Shown here in pieces: positions 11,586 to 22,255 of a stretch of 64,000 bases of DNA; position 1 is the stretch's first letter; every line of letters starts with the position of its first letter. The notes under the pieces were generated by a model. The model did not search any database, was not told the DNA's origin, and saw nothing but the letters and a program-made list of their open reading frames with translations. The stretch comes from Pelagophyceae sp. CCMP2097. Taxonomy: Eukaryota; Sar; Pelagophyceae. The translations under genes were made by a program, and so were the position numbers. Where the stretch lies: the NCBI GenBank assembly GCA_026770575.1, contig MU657276.1, positions 43,847 to 107,846 on the forward strand, given 5' to 3'.

Positions 11586-12066
11586 CTCGGATCCTTCGAA
11601 GGGCCCCCTTCCCAGAACGATTCTCCCAGAACAATCCATGGTTCCGAGAAGGGTCCTCCCCGGCAGAGGCCCGAGAGCCTCGCGACGTCGAGCTTCGCAC
11701 GGAGCTCTCGCTCCGACTTTGCCGCCGCCAGGCAGCGCCCGCCCTTCCCCCATGGGTGCGGAGGCGCCTGGGAGGAATGCAACGCATCGTGGAGGTCCCG
11801 AAACCTTCGAAAGGGTTTTCAAATTTGGTGTCGAACGGGATTTTCGTTCGTTGATCGAAATTAGAAAAAAGCTCGGCCGCTCTCTGTTCCGAGAGAGGCA
11901 AGTGAAACGAAACTCGCGAGAGCGGCCGGAGGAGCGGGCCTTTGCCTTTGTAAGGGGCCCGGCTCGTGCGGCGGAGTTGGGTCGAGGGCTCTCGGCCAAG
12001 ACGGCACGGAAGCGCTCGCGGCTCCATAGCGCCCGGCCGCGAGGCAAGAGGCGCGGGCTCGCGATC

Positions 12067-12585
12067 ATGGCCGACGACGAGCCTGGCCTGGCCAACCTGT
12101 ATCGCCCCGCGCCCGGCGCCGCCCCGATACCGTCGGAGCTCCCCACGGCGCGGACCACGGGCAGAGGGCGCTAAAATTTTCGAGGCGCAGAATATTCTCT
12201 TCCAGAGCCTTTGTTCGCTCGAGCCTCGCGCGGTCACGCCGGCGCGCAGGTCCGACCCGAGCACCGACGCGCTGACGGGCGCGACAGTGAGTTCTTGGAA
12301 GGAGCAGCCAATAAATCCGAGCCGACTCTTGCGTATGGTGCGTCGAGTCGCGTGCGGTCCCATGCGTCGTCGTGTCGTAGGTCGCCGCGCAAGAAGAGGA
12401 CCACTTCCTGCTGCGGACTCGCACGTCGCGGCGCCCGTACCGATTCGAAAATGCCGTCGGTTGGATCATTTGTGACTCTGACCCTGTTCAAATTCACGTT
12501 CTGTTACAGAAAATCGAAATTGGTCGTCGATTGTTCTCAATCATGCCGTCAAAATCAACGCCGGAGGGTAGTGTCCAGTTGCGTC
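12067..12585 (+). CDS. possible short multi-exon gene, unresolved
   Basis: An ATG at 12067 opens MADDEPGLANLYRPAPGAAP. Nearby frames hold plausible exon pieces: EGAKIFEAQNILFQSLCSLEP from about 12170, ending at a GTGAGT donor near 12289, then after a TAG acceptor near 12390 a reading QEEDHFLLRTRTSRRPYRF to a TGA near 12585. The first two pieces cannot be joined in frame by a clear canonical intron. No family is recognised. It could instead be untranslated sequence of the neighbouring genes. Confidence 0.2.
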
Positions 12586-12617
12586 CAGTCGCGTGAAGAA
12601 AATGGACACGAGCATGA

Positions 12618-15600
12618 AGTGTGGGGCGTACCTCGTTGGCGTTACGACTTTTGCGGTCGGCATTGCGCGAGGGCGCGCGGGACGTGATCGTTTCGCCACC
12701 CGTAGGCGAGCAGTGGGAAGCGGACGGCGTGTGGACGCTCCGCTTGCACGTGCTCTGCGGCGGGCGGCGGGACTGGTCCTCTACGGCGGCGCGGCGCGAC
12801 GGCGGCGCGGAGTGGATCGCGCCGTGGCTCGGCCCGGCGCCCGACGCGGCCATGGCGCGCGCGCTCCTCGGCGAGGGCGCGCCGCCGGCGTCGCCGGGAC
12901 CGTGCGCTGTGGGGTCGCCGGCGGGGAGCGCGTCTGACGACGACGAGGCGGAATCGTGCGACACGATCATGGCCGAGTCCGGGTCGTCGCTCGACGACGA
13001 GCCGCGCGCGCGGCCGCCGCCGCGCACGCCGACGCGGCGCGCCTCCGGCGGCGGCGCGAGCCCGCGGCCCGAGCCGCCGTCGCCGGCGACGCCGCACACG
13101 CGCGCCATGTCGGCGCCGCTCGGGCCGTGTGTGCGGACGCACGACTACCCGTCCGACTTTTTGGCAAAGTGGGCCGAGGCGGCCGTCTCGGGCGCCGTGG
13201 CGGACAAGCTGCCGCCGCACGCCATGCCCGTGGGGGCGCAGCAGGTGCTGGCCGCGCTGGCGTTTGTGGCGGGGCTGCCGCCGCGGCTCCGCCAGGTCAC
13301 GGCCGTGCCCGCGTGGGACGGCCGCCGCATCATCGGCTACGCGCTGCTCCACGCCGCGCCCACGTCGGCGCTCTTCCGGCGCGCCGCCGACGCCGACGCC
13401 GCCGAGGGCCCGCGGCCGCCGCCGCTGACGCTGCCGCCGACGGCCGTCGCCGAGCACGGCGACGACTCGCCAAAGACGGGGCGTGCCTGGCGCAGCCGCG
13501 GCGGCGCGGCCCTCGTCGCCGCGGCGCCGGCGACGCCGCCGCGCGGCGCGGCGCCGGGGTCGTCGCTGCGGCGCCAGTCAGTGGACCCGCTGGATTGCGT
13601 CGCGGCGTCGCTGACGCTGGCCCTCGCCGACGCCGGCGCGTCGCGGGCGGCCATCGACGCCGCGCTCCCCGACTACGCCGCGCAGCTGCCCGCCGAATTG
13701 GCCGAGGCGGCGCGGCCGGCCGAGGCGGGCCGCTCAGAACGCGTTCAGGCGAGCCGCGCGCGGCGCGTTTTGGCGCGGCGGCGCGCGGCCACGGCGGCGG
13801 CGCGGCGCGCCGTGTCGCCGGCGGAGCTGGCGCTCTTCGACGCGGGCCTGCGCGCGCCGCTCGAGGCGCTGGTGTCGACGCTGTACCTGGCGTCCGTCAA
13901 GGACCAAAACCCGCTGCACGCAATCGAGCTCCTCGCATCGGCGGCGTGCCAGGGCAGGCGCACGCTGCTGCCCTGGTCCGGCGAGTGGGCCGACCCCGAT
14001 GTGGTGGGCAACGGCGGCGAGGACGACCCCTGCGAGAAGCTCGCCGAAGAGGTCGGCCTCGACATCCTCGAAGTCGCCGCAGCAGTGCACCGCGGCCGAG
14101 AGTTCGTCGAGCCTGTCCTCGAGCTCGGCCTCGGCTCGGCGGGTGCGCTTTCCATGAGTGGTTGAGTCGCTCTCGACTGGCGCAAACTAGGCAACACGCT
14201 CTTCCGCACGCTGTCGCTTTTCGGTGCCGAGCTGGTGACGCAGTGCTCGTCGGCGGCGGAGCGCGTCGACGCGTCCTCGGCGCTGCGCGCGCACGGCGGC
14301 CACGCGGCGGTGCGCAAGCTGTCGAAGCTGCTGGCGGCGGCGCGCGGCGCCGACGGCCGCCTCGCGGGGGTGCTCCCGTGGTCGCCCGGCCGCGGCGGCC
14401 GCCACGGCGGCCCGCGCGCAACGCCGGCGTCGGCGGCGGCGGCGGCGCGCGCGGCGGCGGCGGCGGACGACGCGGCGCGCGATCACGACGGCGATGAAGA
14501 CGAAGACGACGAGCTCGACGACGACGAGCTGCCGCGCCCCGACGACGGGCGCGCAGACGACGACGAGCGCTACGCCGACGACGACGACGGCCGCTACGCC
14601 GACGACAGGTGCTACGCCGAGGGCCGCGCCGCCGCCGACGACGCGGCGTGCCTGCGCGACGCGTACGTCCTCCGCCGCGGCGCGGGCCGCGCGCGCGTGC
14701 GCGCCGCCGACGCGCCGCCGCTCGAGGCGCCGTGCCCCGAGGCGCCGTGCGCCGACGACGAGGCGCGATGCGCCTACGACGAGGCGCGCGACATGGAGCA
14801 CAGCGACGGCGGCCCTGGCGCTGTGCCGCGCGACGACGGCGGCGAGGCGCGCGGCCACCACCAGCGCCACCGCCAGCGCTGGAGGGACGGCGCGTCGGCT
14901 ATGCCGATGATGGACGACGGCGAAGACGACGACGACGAAGAGGCCGCCGCGGCGCGGCACGACGAAGAGGCCGCCGCAAGGGCACACCGGCACCACCATC
15001 TGCTGCACGGCCACGACGACGACGACTTTGGGGCCCTGCGCGACGAGGAGGAGGAGGACGAGGACGACGACGACTCGTTTGCCGCGCTGGCGGAGACGCT
15101 GCTGGCCCGGGCGCTCCTTGGCCGCGACAAGTACGCGCCTAAGGCGCTGATGCGCGCGGCGGCGCTAGCCGCCGAGGTGATGCGCGCCTCTGGCCTGCCG
15201 CTGCCCCCGGAGCCGCTGCTGGCGGGCTACGCGGCGCGGCTCGCTTCCGCATCGGCGCAGCGCGACGTCGAGGGCGTCGAGCGCGCCCTGGCGCGTGGCG
15301 GCGCGGCGCCGCCGGCGCGCGCGGCCGGCGGCGGTTCGCGGCGCGTGCTACCCGTGGTGCTCGTGCTTGCCTTTGAGGAGTCAGTGTACGTCGTGCTCGA
15401 GGCGCACTACGATTCGCTCTTGAAGCTCTGCGCGCCGCGCAAGGCGAGCGTCGACGGCGACGACGAGGCGCCGCGCGATTCTGGCGAGCGCGTCGTCATC
15501 GCTGGCGAGTGTTGGACGGGGGGTGGCTTTGGACACGTGGAGGTCATGATGCAACTCCCCCAGCCGCTGCGCCTCGCCTGCGACCGCTCGCTGCTGCACC

Positions 15601-17198
15601 ACGCGCTCCTCGCGCTGCCGCCGCCGCCGCAGCAACAGCCGCCCGTGCCGGGCGGCGCCGCGCCGCGAGCGGCGTCTTCGTCGCCGTCGTCGTCCTCAAC
15701 GTCGTCGGGCGCCGGGCCGCAGTCCAAGGCGTCCGAGGCGTCCGAGGCTTTGCCGCGGCGCGACGCGCCGGTGACGCCGTGGCTGACGCTGGCGCTCCTA
15801 CCGGGAGCCGACGACCTTGTCGCCGTGCCGCTCGCCGGATTGTACATCCGAACTGCTGCTTCAGCCATGGGCCTCGGCGACGACGCCGGCGCGCCGCCAC
15901 CCTTCGCCGCCGCACTCCTCGGCGACGGCCTCGGCGCGCCCCTCGGCGCCGCGGCGCCGCCCGCGCGACCAGCCGCCGCGCCCGACGCCGCCGCGGCCGG
16001 CGGCGACTCGACGGACGACGACGACGACGACGAGCCGCACCTCGACGACGCAGAGGGCGCCGAGGAGGACGACGACGCGGAGCTACCGCGGAACGTCACC
16101 GAGGCGCGCGGCGCGTACGTTGACGCGCAGTCGCGCGTCGGCGACCGGCACGTCGACCTCCAAGCCACCGAGGGCGCGTCGGGCTCGAGCCAAGCGGCGT
16201 CGAGCGGGGCGGCTCCCGCGGCGGCGCCCGCGGCGGCACGATCCTGCGGCGCGGACGACGACACGGGGGCGGTTCTGGAGCCGGCGCAGTTGGCGCTGCC
16301 CGGCTACGCTGCGGCGCTGCCCGGCTACAGCGCAGCAATGTCGGCGAGGCGCTCGGCCGCCGGCGCGCCCGCCACGTCCGCGCCCGCGTCCCTTTTTCAA
16401 AGCCCACACGGCCCTGGAAATCCGATGGCGCCCCTTGCACTCGGCGCGTCTTTTCGTGTGCCCTTAGATCGCCTCGCGCAGGCCGGCGGTGCTGCTGCTG
16501 TCGTCGTACTTTGGGTTCCGCGACGGCCTCCGGTTCAACGGCCCGCCGCTCCACGGCGGCGGCGGCGGCGGCACGCGCCTCCCGAAGCCACGGCCGGCGA
16601 CGGAACTCTTGCGCGCGCTCGCGAGGTGCCCGCTGCCGCAAATCAAACTCTGCGGCCGAGTCCTCTCCATGTCCAGCACGCGCTCCGTACGCGGCCTGCG
16701 TCTTCGCGCCGCGCCAGTCCGACGCGCGACCGCGCCGGGGCCTTGACGCGACGCACGCAGGCCCTCGAGGACGCGGCGCGGCTCGGCAACGGCGCGGCGC
16801 ACTTTTGCGCGGTGCGGTGCCCGCGCAAGGCGCTCGAGTCGCCGGTGGCCGGCCGCGCTGCGCGTGCGTCTACGTATGTGCCGCACGTGTCGACGCTCGT
16901 GGCGACGCGGCGCAAGCTCGTCGTCGTCGCATCCGAGGCGCCGCTCCTCGCCTCGCCCATCGGCGCCGCGTCGACGAAGAAGCTCTTCAAGCCCGCGGGC
17001 GCGCTCGCCGCGGCCAACGCCGAGCCGCGCGGTGCGCCTCGCCCGAAGGGTCGCCAGGGGGGGACCGCCCTTTGCGTCGGTGCCGAGTTGATGCGCCCAG
17101 GGCCTTGTACCTTCACCGCGCCGGCCGCAGCTACGCCGTCGCCGCCGTCGTCCAAGAAGCGCAAGCCCGCGGCCGACTCGGAGCCGCCCGTCGTGTGA
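12618..17198 (+). CDS. large acidic low-complexity protein, unknown function
   Basis: A long coding region joined as 12618-14142, 14191-16375, 16482-16686 and 16761-17198 (about 1450 residues). The start is unresolved: the frame opens at 12618 without an ATG, and the first in-frame ATG is near 12852, so a first exon may be missing. The 48-nt first intron restores LELGLGSAG-NTLFRTLSLFGAEL. Non-repetitive conserved-looking blocks (SSYFGFRDGLRFNGPPL, CPLPQIKLCGRVLSM, LGNGAAHFCAVRCPRKAL) are separated by Asp/Glu-, Ala- and Ser-rich tracts, including several runs of 5-8 acidic residues. The end carries a basic KKRKPAADSE segment that could be a nuclear signal. The third junction (donor near 16376) is the least certain. 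No family was recognised. Confidence 0.6.
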
Positions 17199-17572
17199 CT
17201 TCCGGACGCGCACTCAAGAGTCCGGACCGCACAAAGCCGCCGACACTGCCGTTGCCCCTACACACCATGAACGATGCCGTGGCCACATCATGCTCATATC
17301 AACCAGACCCTAAGTCGTCCTTCGTCCCTCGAGGAGCGCAGGCTGTGGCCGCTTGTGCGCATGCGCATATGCTGCCACGACCTTTCTCCGCCGAACACAA
17401 GTCTAATTTGGCGAGCGCGCAATCGATGCCGTCAGACCCCGAGCCGCGCCCGTAAGCCGCCGACGCGGTCCGCGGCGCCCTATAGCGCTTGCAACGCCGC
17501 GCGCCTCTGTTGCATCCGGGCCCGGCGAAACGGGCTCGGGCGTCGCGCGGCGGGTCGCGGCGCCGCGCGGGT
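17199..17572. other. intergenic region
   Basis: 374 bp between two genes on the same strand. An alternative reading of the upstream gene's last exon (around ALYLHRAGRSYAVAAVV) runs into this interval, so the true 3' end of that gene could lie here. Nothing else was recognised. Confidence 0.4.
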
Positions 17573-19684
17573 ATGCTGCGCCGCGCGGCCGCGGCGCCCC
17601 GGGGCGGGTCGCGGCGGTGCGCGGCGGCGCGCAGCGGGGGGTACAATCGGGGTCGCGCGGCGGCGGCGACGCTCAACGACGTCCTCGGCCGCTGCCGCAC
17701 GGCGGACGAGCTGCTCCACGTCGTCTCCCTGAGCGGCGACCTCTTTGATGCCGTTAACGTCTGCACATGCGTCCACAGGCTCGCCAAGCTGCCCGGCCCG
17801 CGGAACTTTGGACGCGCGGACGTGCACTTGGAGCGCCTCGCCGAGCTGGCGCTGGCCAAAGCGCAGGAGCTTAAAGCGCCGCAGCTGGCGAGCTTGGCCT
17901 GGGGCGTGGCGAAGATCGGAAATATTCTCTCGGCGCCGCAGTTGCTGCGCGCCGTCTCGCAAGAGGCGCGACGAAAAATTGAAGACTTTAAACCGCACGA
18001 GTTGTCCATGACCGTCGGCGCGTTTGCACGCGAGCGCGTGCCGGCGCCAAAGCTCTTCGAGGCCGTCGCAGCGGCCGCCGAAGCCAACGTCGCACTCTTC
18101 AACGCCCAGGAGCTGGCCAACGTCTCCTGGGCCTACGCGCACGCGGGTTTTGCAGCGCCCTTCCTCTTCGAGGCCATTGAAAAGGAGGCCGTCCTCAACG
18201 TCTGCAACTTCAAGGCCCAAGAGCTCTCCAACATCGTCTGGGCCTTTGCAAAGGCCGGCGCCCAGGCCCCAGAACTCTTCGAGGCTGTGGCGTGGGAAGC
18301 GCCGAAGATGATTGGTACGTTTACGTCGCAGGGTCTGGCCAACACGGCGTGGGCGTTTGCGACTGCGGGTTTTGAAGCACCGGAGTTATTCGAGGCCGTC
18401 GCATTGGCGGCTTCGATGCAGATGAAGCTCTTCAAGGCCCAGGAGCTGGCGAACACGGCTTGGGCGTACGCGACGGCGGGCGTCGAGGCGCCAGACTTAT
18501 TTGTCGCGATTGCAAAGGAAGCTTCAAGGAAGATGACGACGTTTACTGCGCAGAACCTGGCCAACGTCGCCTGGGCCTACGCCTCTGCGGAATTCGAGGC
18601 GCCGTTGCTGTTTGCGGCCGTGGGTTTGGAGTCGTCGAAGAAACTTGCAACGTTCAACGCGCAGGAACTAGCAAACGTAGCCTGGGCCTTTGCCACCGCG
18701 CGCGTGGCAGCGCCGGCGCTCTTCGACAAAGTCGCTGAGCTGGCGCCGAATCTGATGCACCTCTTCCGGCCGCAGGAGCTCTCGATCCTCGCCCTCGCAT
18801 TTTCGCGCGCGGGCGTGGCCGCGCCCGAGCTCTTCGAGGCCGTCGCGAAGGAGACGTCGAAGAAGCTGGCGGCGTTTAAACCGCAGGCGCTGGGCAACAC
18901 CGTCTGGGCCTTTGCCAAAGCGGGCATCGCGGCGCCGAAGCTCTTCAATGCCGTGGCGGCGCGCGTGCCCATCTACGTCTCGCTTTTCAAGCCGCAGGAA
19001 CTTTCAAACGTCGTTTGGGCCTTCGCGACGGCAAAAGCTGAGGCGCCCTTGCTTTTCGAGGCCGTTTGCGCAGAAGCGGCGGGTCGCATCGCGACGTTCA
19101 ACGCGCACGACGTTTCAAACACCGTCTGGGCCTACGCCAAAGCGGGCTTCCCGGCGCCATTGTTATTCGACGCCGTCGCGGTAGACGCGCCCGCCAAGAT
19201 TTCGCGGTTCCCGGCGCAGGCTTTATCAAACACCGTCTGGGCCTACGCCCGATCCGGTCACGCGTCGCCGCACCTCTTCGAATCCGTCGCGGCGGAAGCG
19301 TTGAAGAAGATGGATTCGTTCAACGCGCAGGCTTTGGCGAACACGGCATGGGCCTTTGCAAAGGCCGGCGTCGCTGCACCGGCTCTATTTGAAGCAATCG
19401 CGTTAGAGGCGGTGGATGCGGTGGAGAAGCTGGCCCGCTTCGAAGCAAGGGAGCTCGCCATGACGGCGTGGGCCTACTCAAAGGCGGGCGTTTCAGCGCC
19501 GGCGCTGTACAGCGCGCTGGCGCTCGAGGCGCTGCGGAAGCTGGAAACGTTCAACGCCCTCGAACTCGCACATTTAGAATGGGCCTTCTTCAGCGCCGGC
19601 GTCGAACACCCGCAGCTCTTCAAGGCCATCGACGAGGCCAGGGCCGAGCTGCTGCGCCGGGCGCGGCTCGAAGGCGGCGGGTGA
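17573..19684 (+). CDS. OPR/Tbc2-like repeat protein, probably organellar RNA binding
   Basis: Intronless, 703 residues from the ATG at 17573. The N-terminus is rich in Arg/Ala/Gly with few acids, like an organelle presequence. About 16 tandem units of roughly 38 residues follow, each built on the pattern FNAQELANTAWAFATAGVAAPELFEA with Trp-Ala-Phe/Tyr-Ala at its core and two predicted helices. Such arrays, related to octotricopeptide (OPR) proteins and often named Tbc2-like in algal genomes, act in chloroplast or mitochondrial RNA maturation and translation in Chlamydomonas. Here the role is inferred. Units 2 and 9 are degenerate (lacking the Trp), which may mark breaks in the superhelix. No RAP or other C-terminal domain is visible. 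Confidence 0.8.
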   Translation: MLRRAAAAPRGGSRRCAAARSGGYNRGRAAAATLNDVLGRCRTADELLHVVSLSGDLFDAVNVCTCVHRLAKLPGPRNFGRADVHLERLAELALAKAQELKAPQLASLAWGVAKIGNILSAPQLLRAVSQEARRKIEDFKPHELSMTVGAFARERVPAPKLFEAVAAAAEANVALFNAQELANVSWAYAHAGFAAPFLFEAIEKEAVLNVCNFKAQELSNIVWAFAKAGAQAPELFEAVAWEAPKMIGTFTSQGLANTAWAFATAGFEAPELFEAVALAASMQMKLFKAQELANTAWAYATAGVEAPDLFVAIAKEASRKMTTFTAQNLANVAWAYASAEFEAPLLFAAVGLESSKKLATFNAQELANVAWAFATARVAAPALFDKVAELAPNLMHLFRPQELSILALAFSRAGVAAPELFEAVAKETSKKLAAFKPQALGNTVWAFAKAGIAAPKLFNAVAARVPIYVSLFKPQELSNVVWAFATAKAEAPLLFEAVCAEAAGRIATFNAHDVSNTVWAYAKAGFPAPLLFDAVAVDAPAKISRFPAQALSNTVWAYARSGHASPHLFESVAAEALKKMDSFNAQALANTAWAFAKAGVAAPALFEAIALEAVDAVEKLARFEARELAMTAWAYSKAGVSAPALYSALALEALRKLETFNALELAHLEWAFFSAGVEHPQLFKAIDEARAELLRRARLEGGG

Positions 19685-19875
19685 CGCTAAGTGTGCTTTT
19701 GTTGTTCATCAAACCGGCCACACTTTGGGGGTACTCATGCCCACTGGCAGCAGCTCCCGCTTTGGCTCTCGGCCCCGACCGGGGGCTCTTTCAAGAGTTT
19801 CTGTTCGGACGGTGTTGGGTTTGAGCCCCAGTGCCCCCTGCCCGCAGTCGCCTGCGGTTCGCGTTCCCGCCTCTG

Positions 19876-20469
19876 TTAGTTTATGGCGCAGGCGGCGGGC
19901 GAGTCTGCGTCGAGGAACCCGGTGTCCTTTTCGATCTCCTTGATGAGCGTCGTGAAGACTTGGGAGACGTTGATGTTCTCCTTGGCCGAGCACTCGACAA
20001 AGGGAAGCCGCCAGCGGTCGGCTAAGGCCTGGCCCTCGTCGAAGGAGACTTGCCTCTGCTCGCGCACGTCGATCATCGTGGCCACGAGGACTCTGACGAC
20101 GCCCGGCGACTGGCCCTGGACGCGGAGCAGCGCAGCGTTGACGAAAAGGATCTTCTCAAATGAAGCTCTAGAGGCGACGGAGTAGACGAGCAAGTAGCCG
20201 TGGACGCCGACGGACGCGGCGCGCGAGAGGCCGCCGGAGTGCTCGTCGATGCCGGCCGTGTCCACAATCTCCGTATGGAAGTGCGCGCGGCGGAAGCGCA
20301 CCTTCTTCGCCAGCGTCGACTCAATCGTGGGCTCGTAGGCCTCGACGAAGCGCCCTGCGACGAAGTGCGTCGCCAGCGTCGTCTTGCCCACGGCCCTGGA
20401 CCCGAGCATGGCCACCTTGCGCTGCACGTAGTACAGCGGCGCGGCGCCGGGGGCCGCCTCGCGACGCAT
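19876..20469 (-). CDS. Rheb-like Ras-family small GTPase with CaaX box
   Basis: 197 residues, single exon. ATG at 20469 is used because upstream in-frame sequence has no ATG. P-loop GSRAVGKTTL (about residues 23-32), switch I YEPTIEST, G3 DTAGIDEHS (70-78) and G5 ECSAKEN (159-165) are clear. The switch I and effector region fit Rheb, the activator of TORC1. The G3 glutamine of Ras is Ile. The G4 base-recognition motif N/TKxD is replaced by TMID near 131-134, so guanine specificity or affinity may be altered. The protein ends in CAIN, a CaaX-type prenylation signal, predicting endomembrane attachment. Confidence 0.8.
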   Translation of the reverse strand: MRREAAPGAAPLYYVQRKVAMLGSRAVGKTTLATHFVAGRFVEAYEPTIESTLAKKVRFRRAHFHTEIVDTAGIDEHSGGLSRAASVGVHGYLLVYSVASRASFEKILFVNAALLRVQGQSPGVVRVLVATMIDVREQRQVSFDEGQALADRWRLPFVECSAKENINVSQVFTTLIKEIEKDTGFLDADSPAACAIN

Positions 20470-20845
20470 TGCGCCGGTGCCCCGCAAAGGCCAGAAACGC
20501 CGAGACACAGGCCGCCGGCGCGCTCTCGGCGCCAAGTATCACGGGTAAAAGTGACACGGAAAAGGACCAATGTAGCTTTTGAAAAGTATGCTTCATGTGA
20601 ACACACACATAGGGGTTTCTTCTGAGGTATGTCGGTCCGCAGGCGCCCTCGGCGCCGTGGATCCCGGCCGGAACAACCGCGGCATCCCCTCGTGCAGTGC
20701 CTTTTGCACGGCGCGGGTCCGACGTTTCGAGGGCCTGTCCGATGTTCTTCGAGGCGCGGTGGAGGCCCCCCGCCGCGTTTTTGGGTCCGGCCCACCCGAA
20801 CAGATCAGCGTTTCGGCGTTACGGTGCCGGGGGGCCGCTGGTGGC

Positions 20846-22050
20846 CTACTTCATGTTGGACCGGCGCTCGGGGAAGGGCTTGTTCTTTTTGGCGAGCTTC
20901 TTGCGCAGGTCCGCAGCCGTCTTGGTGCCCGTGCGGAGTTGGTTCAGCGAGACGCCGCCGAGGAGGAGCGTCTTTGCCGCCCAGAAGATCTGGGGCTGCT
21001 CGCGGTCCTTGGCCTCGAAAAAGGCTTTTGCGCCGGCGAACACGTTGATGGCGTACGTCACCTCCAAACCCTGGATGAAAAAGTCGCGGTACGCCTGCGG
21101 CAGGTCCGTCAGCGGCAAACCGGGCTCGTGCACGTTGGCCATGAGGAGCAAAACGCCGGGGAGCACGGTGTGGCCGAGCTGGATGTAGGCCGACTCGATG
21201 GCGAAGAACTTTTGGGCATTCTCGCCCAGGATGTTTGCGACAATGTCGACGCGGTCGCGCGCCGTGGTGCCCTGGAGGTAGAGGTCCGGGTTGACGTCTG
21301 CGTTTGGGTCCGACTCGAGCGCGCGGCGGAGGAGCTCCATGTCGCCGCGGAGAATCTTCTGCGTGTCGCCGCGCTCCTCGCGCACTTCCGCGCGCGCGTC
21401 GCTCTTCCGAGACAGCTCCTGCAGGTCAGGCAGCCGCAGGCCGTCGCCGAGCGCGATGCCCTCCTTCTTCGCCTTGGCCGCGTCGCTTTGGCCGCCGCCG
21501 CCGCGAACCTCCGACGGCACGGGGAAGTTCGCAGTGTCCAGCGGCGCCAGCTTACTGATGCGCAGCTCCGACCTGGCATTCAAGGGCTCGAAACGCGCGC
21601 GGCGAAGCGCGGGGGCGGAGCGGACGCGCCCCTCGGCGGCGAGCGCCGCAAACGACGCGGCGCCGGAGCGCACATCAGCGGCGGTCGCAGGATCTCGATG
21701 CCCTCGTTGCTGTCACTCTTCGACGGCGAGCTCCGGCTCGACGTCGTCGTGGCCTCGATGACGGCGTCGCTCACGACCTTTGCCACTTCCGGCGCCGCGT
21801 TTTTTCGGACGCGCTTCTTCTTCCCGCCGTCGTCCGCCGCGTGCAGCGCTGAGAAAGACGCGCGTCGGGCGCGCCACGCGGCCGAGGGGTCGGGCGGCGT
21901 TGTTCAACCCCCAAATCGTTTCGAGAGACGCCGCGCTTCGAGACGTGGCGAGCGGCGCGGGTGCAGCGCGGGCGACGGGCCGGGCGCCACAAAGCCGAGG
22001 CACCCCAAGGGTGCCAGGGAGAGCGCCGCGATCAGGAGAGCCCGCCGCAT
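20846..22050 (-). CDS. plastid-targeted protein of unknown function
   Basis: Three exons on the minus strand (22050-21909, 21848-21674, 21572-20846) give 347 residues. The first exon encodes a textbook secondary-plastid presequence: a hydrophobic signal (RRALLIAALSLAPLGCLG), then Phe-Val-Ala-Pro and a basic, hydroxyl-poor transit stretch. The first donor is ambiguous (GTTGAA at 21908 or GTCTCG slightly upstream; both keep frame). The mature part has a charged coiled region, then LYLQGTTARDRVDIVANIL, a hydrophobic stretch LGHTVLPGVLLLMANV and DFFIQGLEVTYAINVFAGAKAFFEAKD, and ends with a basic tail. No catalytic motif or family was recognised. It shares a promoter side with a tandem 35-bp repeat just upstream. 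Confidence 0.75.
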
Positions 22051-22071
22051 GACTTGACCCAAGCGAGGCAA

Positions 22072-22140
22072 CCCTTCTCTAAAGTCTCCGGTCGTAAACA
22101 CACACCCCTTCTCTAAAGTCCCTGATTGTAAACACACACT
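22072..22140. repeat. two-copy tandem repeat, about 34 bp unit
   Basis: Two adjacent copies of a unit starting CCCTTCTCTAAAGTC and ending GTAAACACACAC, differing at a few internal bases. It lies 22 bp upstream of the start codon of the plastid-protein gene and so falls in its promoter or 5' UTR. Confidence 0.85.
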
Positions 22141-22255
22141 TCTGAGAGCCCCGGGCCGGCCCTCGAGCGGCCGGCGCCACCATCGATTGCAGCGCTCGAA
22201 GCGCGTCCCGGGGACTCGTACTACTATAGACGCGACAGCTATAGACGGCTGCGGT

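Noticed and set aside
12956..14497. 513-residue Arg/Ala frame on the plus strand
   Set aside because: Alternate frame of the acidic protein gene in GC-rich DNA; no hydrophobic pattern.
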